Positions 11,488 to 22,269 of a DNA stretch of 64,000 nt are shown here, in pieces. A program made the translations under genes and the position numbers. A model generated the notes under the pieces. It was not told where the DNA came from, did no database searches, and saw only the letters and a list, made by a program, of their open reading frames with translations. The DNA lies in contig CAKOGP040002491.1 of NCBI GenBank assembly GCA_933822405.4, positions 44,865 to 108,864 of the forward strand. The letters run 5' to 3'. Numbering within the stretch: position 1 is the first letter of the stretch; each line of letters begins with the position of its first letter. The DNA comes from Cylindrotheca closterium (taxonomy: Eukaryota > Bacillariophyta > Bacillariophyceae > Bacillariales > Bacillariaceae).

Positions 11488-11811
11488 CAATGCGAGGAAT
11501 TGATGTCATTGATTTGAGGGACAAATGGCAAGATTGTCAATGTCTCGATGACGATGCTATAAGAATGTGTTAAGTCGAAACAGGATAGGAACTTGTGATA
11601 TCTCTCATTAGCTTCTTCGTATTCCGCTTGTGTTTAGATTTCAGTGCAAATGGTGAGTGGTGGGAGTGTGATGGTTGTTTTCCCAACAAATCACCTCAAA
11701 GAAACTGTAAAAGTACCATTTTGAATGACATCATCGATCACTGCACCGTGATGATGATTCATTTTTTCGCTGCAAGTACCACCCAAATCCAAGCAACAGA
11801 ATCGCAATAGC
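11488..11811. other. Intergenic region, promoter of the LON-like gene
   Basis: About 320 bp between two co-oriented genes, holding the 3' flank of one and the promoter of the next. A 71-codon frame at 11595-11810 ends next to the following ATG but has no protein-like features and is not called. Nothing else stands out. Confidence 0.35.
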
Positions 11812-12732
11812 ATGATATCCGTTTTATCTTCAAGAATCAAAAGCTTCTTCTGGGCAACGCTCTTGATGGCGTTGCCTACAGCTACCGCTTTTTTGTCGTC
11901 GCAATCCCACCTGCCGACAGCTAGTACACGGAACTTTCAATGGGCCGCAGAAGATGATGATTTTATGGCTGCACTTAGAACGCGAGTAAAGGAAGTCGAG
12001 GATCGCGAGTCGAGGATGGCATTGGTGGTCCTAGATACTATGCTTCCAAGACAGGTGCTAAGAATCCAAGTCAAGAATGATCTTTTAAAGGCCTTAGTGA
12101 AAGAATGTCTAGAAAACGAGAAGCCTTTCTTCGGAATTCTTGGTTTGGCAAGGATCAGCACTGGTCAGCAAGTACATTTGAAGAATGGAGTCGAAGTTGA
12201 AATCATTGGTAAGCCGGAATTTGTCGAAGATGGCATGAAACTAGAGTTGAAGGCTGGGCGAAGATTTTCCATATTGGGTGAAGTTGACAACACTGGCATT
12301 GGATGGACTGAGGCACGAGTTGAATTTCTGGATTCCAGCGAGCAAGAGGAAGAAGAGGTTTCTGGAGAGGATCGCTTTGGTGTTGCTAGAGCCATATCGA
12401 AAGCAGAAAGCTTGACCTGTCCGAACATGAATATGCCCGAAAACCAATCACTTGTTGACAGGTGGATTCAGCTAGCAAAAGGTAATGAGAGGAGTCCAGG
12501 CCAGATTGAGCGGTTACTTGCAGAGCTAGGAGAAATCCCTCCTCCTCATGAGCCCTCAGAACGAGCCTTTTGGGTAGGGGCACTGATAAACCCGATTCCT
12601 GCTATGGGTGTGGCTATGGAAATAAGACCACAGCTATTGATTGCCAAGACCGCTGAAATGAGAGTGCAACACGCGCTGGACGGTATATTAAAGTCCATCA
12701 AGCATATGGATGGCTCCGCAAAGATGTTTTAA
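11812..12732 (+). CDS. Plastid-targeted LON substrate-binding (LON-N) domain-like protein
   Basis: Single-exon 306-aa protein. The first ~27 residues form a hydrophobic signal peptide, and the cleavage region ATAFLSS matches the diatom plastid-import pattern (phenylalanine at the +1 position), followed by a Ser/Thr-rich transit stretch. The mature part contains VLDTMLPRQVLRIQVKNDLLKALVKEC...FFGILGL, which matches the core of LON-N/PUA-like domains (the substrate-recognition part of Lon protease, also found alone in plants and bacteria). There is no AAA or peptidase domain, so it is a stand-alone LON-N protein, not Lon itself. The C-terminal half (PGQIERLLAELGEIPPPHEPSERAFWVGALINPIPAMGVAMEIRPQ in part) is helical, as in other stand-alone family members. 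Its exact role in the plastid is unknown. Confidence 0.82.
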   Translation: MISVLSSRIKSFFWATLLMALPTATAFLSSQSHLPTASTRNFQWAAEDDDFMAALRTRVKEVEDRESRMALVVLDTMLPRQVLRIQVKNDLLKALVKECLENEKPFFGILGLARISTGQQVHLKNGVEVEIIGKPEFVEDGMKLELKAGRRFSILGEVDNTGIGWTEARVEFLDSSEQEEEEVSGEDRFGVARAISKAESLTCPNMNMPENQSLVDRWIQLAKGNERSPGQIERLLAELGEIPPPHEPSERAFWVGALINPIPAMGVAMEIRPQLLIAKTAEMRVQHALDGILKSIKHMDGSAKMF

Positions 12733-12868
12733 ACCAAATACAGATTGGCAGAAGAAGACATACTCTTCAATAATAAATTTATTCCGTTGTCTTGCATTCG
12801 TGCGTGCGTATTTTTTATGCCAAATCCAAATGCCACTCTGTTTTTGAAATGACACATACAATACAACC

Positions 12869-14549
12869 ATGAGTTCAGGTGTGCAACAAAGGAAAAAAAG
12901 CGATATCTCTTCGCAGATAGAACATGGCGTATCCCCAGAGAAGAAAGGCCCTGAACCCAAAAACTCCCTAGCAGGCCGACCACGACGAAGACGACGAGCA
13001 CCAGGGCAACCACTTGCGAGGGAATGGGTTTTAGGGTTTGGCCTCATGATGGTCGGGGTTCTACTTGCGGGCTATTTCTTGATGTCGCGTCATGAGAAGG
13101 TACAAATGGAACATTTGCGCGAGGATATTATCCATGATAAGGTCGAACCAATGTCTCGTGAATGGGAAGAAAAGCTGGCAGCTTTGGAGGAAGAGCGGGA
13201 TTCGTTGAAGAAAGAAGTGACCGAGAGTGCACAGTTCAAGGAAGGCAAGACTCAGTTGGAAGAGCAGATCCATCAAGTCGAAGATATTCGAGAAAAACAA
13301 GAGCACGACATTCAGCACCTCATTGATTATAAGAGACAAATGCAAAGAAATATTGAGTTACTGTCAAAGACTGAGTTGCTGGAAAAGTGAGTACAGTACC
13401 AATATTGTTGTGTCTATCACCCAGATTTGCCGCTCTTTGGTGATATCTAGTCACCATCACTGCTTTTGTGCTCACTGTTGGCATTTGTTCCCGCTTTCCT
13501 TAGGTTCGGGCCCGGGCCGCATTATGTGGAAATCAACCTTGGTTTCGACCCAGAGTTTCCGAAAGGTAATGAGTCGGATGGTAATACTGGACGGATTGTC
13601 ATTGAACTTGCACCCGTGGAAGAAATGCCACATACAGTGTATTGGTTTCTCGAGCAGGTGAATCGAACGCTTTATGACGGCTGTTCTTTTCATCGCAATG
13701 CTGGGCATGTGATTCAGGGAGGACCAGCGCCAAACTTTTTATCACCACCCGAGGCGAAGCTCAATAGACGTTTTGTGGACGCCGGGTTTCATTCAGTTTT
13801 ATTTCAGGAATATAGTCCTAACTTTCCACACAAGAAATATACACTTGGCTTCGCGGGGAGACCGGGCGGCCCCGACTTCTACATCAGCACCATGGACAAC
13901 TCCCTGCTGCATGGGCCTGGGGGTCAGACAAATTATGAAGATAGCAGTGAAGCAGGTGCGTCCAGACAAGCCAAATGTTGCTTGAAACCTTTTCAGAATA
14001 ATTGGAAAACCTCACGTAGAAGTTTCAAATGTTTTCTGTGTTGCAGATCCGTGCTTTGCGAAGGTAATTGATGGCTTCGATACCGTGGATCGAATGCTGC
14101 TAAGTCCCGTCAAACCTGGAAATTATAGGGCAATGGTCACGAACGTTGCGATTACGTCGATGAAAATAGTGTCATACGAGAGAAAAAAGGAAGAAAAGGG
14201 CGAAACGTTGACAAAAGATGAAGCCGAAGAGGAGAAGGTCAAGAACGAAGTGATCGAGAGTTCCAAGGAAGAGAAACTATCAAAATCTGAAAAGGAAGAG
14301 CTCGTGGAAGAAGTAGAGAAAAAATCAAAATATCTGAAACATGAGATTGTTGACTCCAGCTCTGAAAGGAAGGAGAAGGAGGTTGTCGACGAAGATTCTG
14401 AAAGCAAGCTGAAAAATAAGCTTGCGGAAGATGTGAAGCAAAAACAAGAGGCTACAGAAAGGAAACTTGAAAACGACAGTTTGGACCTTGACGGGGTGCT
14501 CAAGATCAGAGCAAAAAGGCGCGAAAAAAGACGTATAGGCCAGCCGTGA
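12869..14549 (+). CDS. Membrane-anchored cyclophilin-type prolyl isomerase-like protein
   Basis: Three exons: 12869-13386, 13504-13955 and 14047-14549, with GT-AG introns, giving 490 aa. The N-terminus is basic (RPRRRRRAPGQ), followed by one transmembrane segment (EWVLGFGLMMVGVLLAGYF, ~51-69) and a coiled coil to ~170. Exons 2-3 hold a divergent cyclophilin domain: GRIVIELAP, YDGCSFHRNAGHVIQGGPA, GGPDFYISTMDN, FAKVIDGFDTVDRML. The FHR signature is kept, but other active-site positions differ from classical cyclophilins, so catalysis is uncertain. The C-terminal ~130 residues are a highly charged Lys/Glu tail. The type II topology suggests anchoring in the ER/Golgi or another endomembrane with the isomerase domain on the far side. 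Similar coil-plus-cyclophilin proteins are common in diatoms as far as I know. Confidence 0.88.
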
Positions 14550-14876
14550 GTGGGCGCTTGATCGAAGCTAATCCACACTACCGGAAGTCTCTTCGTGTCA
14601 ACTGTACACTGTGGCAGTGTCTAGTTGTGGATACATCATTTGCAATTTGTTCTTGTAGCAATCTCGTTTTGTGTTTAGTATTATAGGGGTAAAAGATGTA
14701 TCCGACGCGATGAGCTATGAGTCAGTCGTCGTTGTCGAATAAGGATGACGTGTTTATGACGAGTTTATGACGAGTTTATGACGAGTTTATGACGACTAGC
14801 AACGAAAATCCAAGATGTAAACGACAATCTTACTTGACAACAGGGAAAGCCACTGCCGGTATAATACCTTTATAGC
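14550..14876 (+). promoter_or_regulatory. Promoter region with five-copy TGACG array
   Basis: The 327 bp before the CRTISO-like gene contain TGACG at 14746, 14757, 14768, 14779 and 14790, i.e. five copies at an exact 11-bp period (unit GTTTATGACGA), ending 83 bp before the start codon. TGACG is the half-site of bZIP/CRE-type elements, and TGACGT-type elements are known to control CO2- and cAMP-responsive genes in diatoms. The 11-bp spacing puts all copies on the same face of the helix. Regulation itself is inferred. Confidence 0.55.
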
Positions 14877-16915
14877 ATGAAGCTTCTCGTTTTTGGATTG
14901 GCTCTGGCCAATGGATTTGTTGTTCCAACTATGCAGCACGCGAACCAATTGAAGACTTCTAACAGCTTGTTCGTAGCAACCGGGGACGTTGCGACCGAAG
15001 AGGAGGTTGATTGTGTAGTGATTGGAAGTGGTCTGGCAGGTCTCTCATGTGCAGCTCTATTATCTCACTGCGGCAAGAAAACAGTTGTTCTGGAATCTCA
15101 CGATACTCCTGGTGGATGCACCCATTCTTGGACTCGACGTGGGTTCCACTTTGAATCTGGTCCATCTTTGTACTCAGGATTCAGCATGGACCGATCGCCC
15201 AACCCATTGAAGAATATTTTCCAGATCATTGAAGAAGATTGCGAATGGATAACATACGATCGGTGGGGTACTGTGTTACCAAATGGAGAAAAATTTGCTC
15301 CACCAATCGGACCGGAAGGCTTGGCCAAAACTTTGAAACAGCATGGTGGGCCTGGTGCCGAAGAAGAGTTTGCAAGCCTCATGGAGCGTATGGCACCTCT
15401 ATCCGATGCTGCTCAAGCCTTATCTTCTCTTGCACTTCGAGAAGATGCTGGAGCTGTTGTAACCTTGTTGAAGTATCCATTTGAACTGTTTCGGACGCTA
15501 CAGCAAGGACAAGCACTGAATGAACCCTTCAGCGTTATCATGGACGAAATGAAATTGAAAAATAAGTTTGTGATTAACTGGCTCGACATGCTCTGTTTTT
15601 TGCTACAGGGTCTCCCTGCTTCCGGGACCATGAACGCAGTCATGGCAGTAAGTCGATTTCCTTTGTGCTGTCCATCAGATGAATGAATCGTCTATCTTAT
15701 TCCTACACGTTTATTTCAGTACATGTTGGCAGATTGGTACAGACCAGGAGTTACACTCGACTTTCCAAAAGGTGGAAGTGGTGAAATTGCAAATGCTCTA
15801 GTTCGTGGCGTGAACAAGTTTGGAGGAGAAGTGCGTTTGAATTCACATGTCGATGAAATCATAGTCGATCAAAATCGAGCTGTAGGTGTCAAACTAGCAA
15901 GCGGCAAAGTTATTCGTGCGAAGCATGCAGTCGTTTCAAATGCAGACCCTTTCATTACCAATAAAATGCTCTCTAGTGCCCGCCTAGCTGGGCATCTTTC
16001 GAATGAAGCCATTGAGTATATGAATAAATTGATAAACACTGATGCAGAAGACGGTGGAGTACCAAACTTGAAGAGTTTCATCCACATTCATGCAGGCATC
16101 GACGCAAGTGGCCTTCCAACAGTTGCAAGTGAAGGTAAGATGGGATCTGCTTATTACTTTTGCTATATTGGAATATACAGTCGGTGCTAATTAAAATGTT
16201 CTGTTGCTCTTAAGATTTTCCGACGCAGTGGGCGGTTGTGCGTGACTGGGACCTGCCAGAAGGAGTCGAAGCTCCTCGTAACATTGTCTTGTGCTCAATG
16301 CCGTCTCTTATTGATCCTTCGTTGGCACCAGAAGGAAAGCATGTCCTACATGCCTATGTTCCGGCGACAGAACCATACGAATGGTGGGAAGGACTGGATC
16401 GAGATTCTGATGATTACAAGAAAAAGAAAGAGGAAGCCGCTGACTTTTTGTGGAGCGCAATTGAGGAATACGTCCCAGATGCGAGGAACCGAGCCGTGCC
16501 TGGTACTGTTCAAGTCGGTACACCGTTAACACACGAGAGATTTCTCCGACGCACAAGGGGTGCATATGGGTAAAGACATTGTGACGATTCCACCATGTTC
16601 AAACCCTTTCCTTGCTCACAATCTTCATGCTATTTTGTCTAGGCCTCGGGTTGAAGCAGGAAAAAGTACACTTCCCGGACACAAGACACCCCTGGAAGGG
16701 CTTTTCTTATGCGGAGATTTCACATTTCCCGGAATTGGGTAAGGCTTATCATTATGATGTATATCATGATATTGGAATGATCTCTCACACGAAAGTACTT
16801 TCCTAATTTTAGAGTTCCTGCCACAGCTGCTTCTGGTGCTGTGACTGCCAATACTCTAGTGTCAGTACCACAACACTTGGGAATGCTTTCCAAGATTCGT
16901 CTCCCAGAGAAGTAG
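14877..16915 (+). CDS. Plastid-targeted carotenoid isomerase-like (CRTISO/phytoene-desaturase family) FAD oxidoreductase
   Basis: Five exons (14877-15647, 15720-16134, 16215-16569, 16643-16738, 16813-16915), all introns GT-AG, give 579 aa. The N-terminus is a signal peptide with cleavage region ANGFVVPT, fitting plastid import. Residues ~44-75 form the dinucleotide-binding fold CVVIGSGLAGLSCAALL with the acidic end of strand 2 at VVLESHDTPGGCTHSW. The C-terminus has the FAD-binding motif LFLCGDFTFPGIGVPATAASG, typical of CrtI/CRTISO enzymes. In plants CRTISO converts poly-cis-lycopene to all-trans-lycopene; diatoms carry several CRTISO-like paralogs, so the substrate here is uncertain. A five-copy TGACG array precedes the gene. 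The family is sure, the exact reaction is not. Confidence 0.9.
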
Positions 16916-16975
16916 ATGTGATTGTATTAAAATAGTTGTACAAGAAAAAATTAACTCTATTCAAGATGTTTGTAC

Positions 16976-18304
16976 TTAGTACTCCCACAACTGCTCTCTC
17001 CTTTTCCCATTCATCAAGAAGCTCTTGATGATCTTCGCAAATCGCTCTCTACCATCAAGGAGATGGACGGCGTGATCGGCATCAGCTAGAATGCTGAGAG
17101 TTCGGTCGGATCCTCTGCCTAAATTGGCGAAAAGCTCCTGTTGGACAGGAAGAGGGGCATAAGGGTCCTGGTCCCCCGCAATCTGTTACACAGAGGAGTG
17201 TGTTAGTAATTCTGTGAAGTCTCTCCAGGTACATTGGGAGCACTGACTTACCACTAGAGTAGGAACATGGACTTTTCCGGGATCACAGTTGTTAAATTGA
17301 TACAATTGGTTCCAATTAGCCTTGATAGGATCGGAAAGAAGAGCAGCCTCAGCAAATTTGCTGGCGGTCTCCGGTGGAATCGATCCTTCTATTGTAAAGT
17401 CCTCCACCGCGCCGTCCCATGTGTTTTCAATTTCTTCAATTTCATCTTTTGACGACGAAAAGAGGGGTTGCCGTGGATATCGAATTGTTGGGTCGTAGAT
17501 TGAGCCATAAAGAATCAGCTTTGAGAAAACTGGATGAGATTTCTGGGCGGCAAGCTGGGCAACCAATGCTCCTTGAGACCATCCCATTAGACTCAAATCC
17601 CCACGTTCTGGAGTTGTTTCATGCCTTTCCATGATCCAGGCGAGAACAGACTCTACATCCTCCACGCATCGATGTGGTTCAACCACCCCCTTAATATCAA
17701 TAGTGCATTGTGTAAAATCAATGAATCAATCAGTCAATCAATCGTGCATTGTGTAAAATCAATGAATCAATCAGTCAATCAATCGTACCTTTGGATCGCG
17801 AGGAGTCCCACCAAATCCCCTAAAGTCCATTGCATACGTCTTGATCTTATTTTCTGCAAACAATTCCATCAGACTTCTGGATTCATACCCTTCTTGTTTG
17901 TGCTGTGGGCCGCCCATAAGGTGATAGACTGGAACAGAAGACCACGTCCGACCATGAAGCATCAGTAGAATATTATCGTCAGGCTTTGGATGCGAGCTAT
18001 CAATTCCATACACTGTCAAAGGATGCTTATCATCTTTTGCTGCTACCGAGTAGATATCAAGTCCGTCCAGAAGAAACCTGCCATTTTCGGTTCCTAGTGG
18101 TGTGTCGTCAATTGTCATCTTGAATGAAGTGGAAAGGGAACGGACACTCCTTCTGTTGGCGAGTGCAATAGACCGAGACGCAGAATAAACATTTCGAGAT
18201 GTCATGGTGAACGAATGCAACTCAGGCAAGAGAACTAGGAGGACCAATATCTTCAGGTGGTTCATAATGCTCACAGCTTTGGTTTTCATTGTCGTCGCAT
18301 ACAA
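16976..18304 (-). CDS. Alpha/beta hydrolase with signal/plastid presequence
   Basis: Three exons: 18304-17789, 17689-17252 and 17182-16976, giving 386 aa if the first ATG is used; ATGs at 18289 and 18265 are possible. The N-terminus has a hydrophobic segment (LKILVLLVLLPELHSF) and then FTMTS, again compatible with plastid import. The fold shows LLMLHGRTWSS (oxyanion-hole region), AMDFRGFGGT, the nucleophile elbow GWSQG, an acid in AGDQDPYAPL and the histidine in DADHAVHLLDG. This gives a plausible Ser-Asp-His triad for esterase, lipase or peptidase activity. The substrate cannot be read from sequence. Intron 1 (17690-17788) contains two exact 41-bp tandem copies. Confidence 0.87.
17703..17784. 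repeat. 41-bp tandem duplication inside an intron
   Basis: Positions 17703-17743 and 17744-17784 are identical 41-bp copies starting GTGCATTGTG and ending in TGA/TCA-type short steps (CAATCAATC). They make up most of intron 1 of the alpha/beta hydrolase gene. Splice sites lie just outside, so the duplication does not affect the protein. Confidence 0.9.
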
Positions 18305-18478
18305 TGGATATCTCGGATGACGTCAGTTTGGTACTTTTTTAGACTCAAAAACATTAGAAACAAGTGGCTTATTTTTATTGATTGAACAAGCGGTTTACTT
18401 TATAAACCACTGCAGTACCTAGCTGCAAAACACCCTTCACGAGTATGGAAGGCGTCAGCTGATATATGACGGGAAAAT

Positions 18479-19714
18479 TTATGGATCGATGCCGGCGATA
18501 ACACTATCATCTTTCACCACTGTGATGACTGTCGTAACAGTGCGGGAACCGTCCGGATGGCACTCTTCTCGAATGGTCTTTCTTCCTGCAGGGCAGTATT
18601 CGGAGCGCACTTTTACGACATCGGTGCCGTCAACGTCTCCAAGAAGATTGTTTCGCAAGGTACCCGGGTATTTGTCCACAATAATGACTTGATTCCCTTC
18701 TCGTCGTTCATCTTCTCGAATGCCTCCTGGCCCGAGAGAAATCCCATGATCAATCATATCATCAACATGACGCTGGAAGCTGCTTTCAGTAATAGAAAGG
18801 CCGTTTGTAGTACGACTTTTAATGGTATCAACAAGAGAGTTGCCATCTGGCTCAGCCTGATGGTCATGTGTCTCTTCGATTTGACCCATTTCTGAAGTGG
18901 TGTACCTTCTTGCCATTGAACGAACGCTACCTGCAACACTTTGTACACCATTGACCTTCTTCTTCAGACTTTTTACACTTCCACCAAACAACGAGACACT
19001 CTCCTCACACTCTCGAGGTTCTCTTGCTCCTGCTTCGACATCATCTTCCTCCTCGAACGAAGCTTTGTCAGTATCGTAATCGGGCAGATCATACCACAAT
19101 CTGAAAACTGGATTCTTTGGTGGCAACGAGCATATGGTAGCAATAACCATGAGAAATAAGAAGAAAACATTGCACGCTGCTTGAATGCCATTCGCCCCAA
19201 TCTTCCACTCTTCTGAAGCAGTACGAAGTTCAGAAAAATAGATTGTAAAAACAGCTCCTTGTGAAAGGAACGACAAGAAGAATGTCAATCGCATCACAAC
19301 CCATAGCTTCGACTTTCCAGCCTTGCTGAAGCATTGAATAAATAAGCAGATAATCGATGCGATCGTAGCGAACATGACCATCGTAAGACCTGCAGTTCGT
19401 GCGATCTTAAAAAAGACATCGTCATCCGTCGTGAAGTTTGATGAGTACTCAACACATCCAATGAGGCCTTCAGAATCGTATGCGGCTCTCTTAAAAAGTC
19501 CATAGTTTTGTGATTCGACCTCAAGTAATTTGCAACCGTTGAAGACTTCCCAAGACAGTGGAAGGATGAGGAACGATCCAAGAAGAATGTACCATCTGAG
19601 AGTCAAGAGGAAAATGACAGGGTAAGAAAGTGTCTATCGTGAAGCGATTGTGACGACATACATCTTTACGTACAGCAAGAATCTTCTTGCAAGCATAGAT
19701 TGACCGAGCGCCAT
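18479..19714 (-). CDS. Four-transmembrane protein with acidic cytoplasmic tail
   Basis: Two exons. Exon 1 (19714-19674) encodes MALGQSMLARRFLL, and exon 2 (19595-18479) continues with WYILLGSFLILPLSWEVF, joined by a GT-AG intron in frame, total 385 aa. Four hydrophobic helices lie at ~14-33, ~82-103, ~113-133 and ~148-170. Two cysteines and an N-glycosylation-type NFT lie in the first extracellular loop. The topology resembles tetraspan (claudin/tetraspanin-like) proteins, but I see no diagnostic motif such as CCG. The C-terminal ~200 residues are hydrophilic, with EEEDDVEAGA and Ser-rich stretches that could be phosphorylated. Multi-copy families of this layout occur in diatoms. Function unknown. 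Confidence 0.8.
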
Positions 19715-20068
19715 TGTTCTCAGTCACTTGTTGAAAATGGCTTTTATTCAAGAAAAAGTGGCAGGACGGAAATTCAAAAATAGCAGGATAAACCAACGGT
19801 TTTTCCACTACCATATGTAAGTTTTGAGCCAGCCAGCAATTACTTATTGCACACCGTTGCAAATTGAAACCAGAATTCAATTGGAGTGCGTCAGTCAGTC
19901 GTCGGCAAAGAACAAAAAGGTTATTCCTTTTACTCATGATAATTATTTAGCTACAGGGTTAGGTACAGTGCTGTACCAAACAGGTAGTACTGGCAAGGAT
20001 GGTACCGGTCCCATCGATTGATTCGTCCAAACTATCGAGACCGGATATGGAAATTTAAAAACAAGAGT
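19715..20068. other. Intergenic region upstream of the four-TM gene
   Basis: About 350 bp between two minus-strand genes. It includes a cluster of GTAC-type words around 19965-20010 (GGTACAGTGCTGTACC, GGTACCGG) that recurs in other spacers of this window. No gene is seen. Confidence 0.4.
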
Positions 20069-21929
20069 TTACTGAAAGCTTCCGTCACCATCCAGTAGTT
20101 TGTCAAAGTCATCCAAATCTAGTTGATTCTTGCTCTTTTCCATCTCTGCAGCAGACTCCTTTGTATCGAAAATGACATCGTTTGCATTCAGCTGCCTTCG
20201 ATTGGTGGCAAATTTGGCAGCTGATTTAAGTTTCCGCCCAATGTTGCCGGCCTTGGACTTAAGTCGCTCATTCCACTTTCGGCGTGCTCGATTCCGTTCC
20301 CCAATTTTCTTGTTCTCTGACTTGATCCAAAAGTTTCGAGCCAACGGGATCACATTGAAGAGCACAGCATATCCCAGCAAGAGTGGATAAATGGACTGCG
20401 TCAACCCAAGGAAGGAAGGCAAGCGCACACCATACATTGCATATTCACTGAAAATGCGACCAAGGTACAAGGCCCCACCAAGATTGACGATACCAAGTCC
20501 ACCAGCTAGCACTTTGTTCAAATCTGGAGCAAGGCTAAATTTGTACTGTCGCTCAAGAAGGAGACCAGGATCTTGCGGCATCAACTCTTCCTCTTCTTCC
20601 ATTGTCATTGGTGGGAGTGCCTCTTTTAGTAGCCGGATCAAATCATCCTTTTCTAGGGCTCCCGTCGTGCTGATGCGACTCATGTTGAGCAAGTTGCGAA
20701 TTTCCCTTGCCGTGGCAGACGGAGGAAGACCTGCTCGTTTCAATACCAAGGCCGTTTCAGAAGTTCTGGGTACAACTTCCGAAGACAATGCAGATATTTG
20801 AAGTTCAGGGAATACATAAACAATATCTCCATCGTCAGTGACACGAGGCTCTCCATTCAGTTGAGTTACCACTGGCAAGACAAATGATTCTTCCACGTAA
20901 CTACTTTTTGAATCGGAAGGGTCCGGGGCATCACAATAGGGGGCCAATTGTTCAGCCGTCACAGCACCATTATTTTGTCGAATCATTTGAGCAGCAAGGC
21001 CTAGTCTCCTTTCTTCTAGACCTTGATTTGGGTTTCCATCTCCAAATATGTAGGAAAATGTCGACTCCAGGAACCCCATTTCCTCTGGATCCTTGGCATC
21101 ACTTCTGTCGCCGTAGTATCCATAGTATCCGTAAGGACGATAGTAGAAAATATCGAATGGAGATGGTCCCCACCAAATGTTCATACCACCGCCAAAACCA
21201 CCCCCACCAAAACCACGATTGTCCCGACGTCGGTTGTCATCATCGCTGCTCGAGCTCGAGTTGATGACCAACAGTGTGCTAAAAATCAAAACGACTGATG
21301 CCAAAAGAGCCACTCCAAAGCTAACCCGAATTCCCCAAAAGACAGTTGGCCATGCTTCATGTCATTGAAACCGAAGAGCGAAGTTTGAGGGCCTGTGTTT
21401 AAAAGTTGCATCCTCCATTTTCCCAGAACTTACCTTTCTCAAAGACCTGAAGTGCTTGATATTTTGCCGAGTTTGAAGATAGGACACCCTTTAAGTTGGA
21501 CGGAAATTCGTAGATTAGTTCCCCATCAGAAGAAACCGAAATATCTCCTCTCGAAAGGGATGCCAGAGCCGTTAGATCCTTCTTAGCTTGACTCAGACTG
21601 ACTCCCGCTCGAGTTGCTACATCCGACGCCACAACTTTGTCACCGCTCACAGAAGCCACTGCATCTATAACAGCGGTGGATGGTAATTGTTCCATGAGCT
21701 TTTCGTAAGTAGTAGACATCCGAACTTGCGTAGATACTCTCATCGACGACCGGGAAGCATAAGTAAACAGCCGATTGCTAAATCTTGACTCGTGGAACGT
21801 GGTGCTGGGTGTTGTTGGGGGGACAGAGAACGTCGTTGCTCTGCTCACAAGTCCATGGGGACCGACAAAAGACGATACTGTATCGATCCACAGGAACAAA
21901 ATGAGAGAGGAAAACTCTGTTATTCTCAT
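20069..21929 (-). CDS. Plastid membrane protein resembling plant At5g03900-type family
   Basis: Two exons (21929-21434 and 21354-20069), joined in frame as FEKAWPTVFWG across an 80-bp intron, give 593 aa. The N-terminus has a short signal peptide ending VSSF, fitting diatom plastid import. Residues ~75-160 look like winged-helix/HTH repeats (ASDVATRAGVSLSQAKKDLTALA), and a similar repeat recurs after the first membrane span (GLAAQMIRQNNGAVTAEQLAPY). A TM segment VSFGVALLASVVLIFSTLLV is followed by a Gly- and Tyr-rich loop (GFGGGGFGG; RPYGYYGYYGDRS). Two further hydrophobic stretches lie near the C-terminus. The layout resembles a conserved chloroplast family annotated loosely in plants in connection with iron-sulphur biogenesis; that functional link is weak. 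The gene model is strong, the function unresolved. Confidence 0.8.
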
Positions 21930-22269
21930 TTGAAAGATGACACAGTTGAAGTTTGACGTTGGTTGTTGTTATGGATAGATAATTTTTAGATTGATTCATT
22001 CGTCTTCAGATCCTGTCGAATCATTTGAGTCGGAATTTTGAGCTTTGGACCCTACGCGGAAGCTGTGTAAAAAATACACGCAGGTAGGGCATGGAAGCAT
22101 TGATTTTATACCGTACCGTGCAGTTTTGCCTTTGACAACAGGAAGAATATTGTAAAAACTGGAAAGCATTCTCACAATTGCAGTGGCGAGAAGAGACGAA
22201 CAGAAAAGTAACCATTTTGCACCTGTCGCCAAAATCGTTGTCGAAACTATACATACATAGCCGAACAAT
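21930..22269. promoter_or_regulatory. Divergent intergenic region
   Basis: The 340 bp between the plastid membrane protein gene and the CDC50 gene, transcribed away from each other, must hold both promoters. I see no clear TATA box, repeat or RNA gene. Confidence 0.4.

Noticed and set aside
11595..11810. 71-codon frame upstream of the LON-N-like gene
   Set aside because: Short, low protein character, and lies where the promoter is expected.
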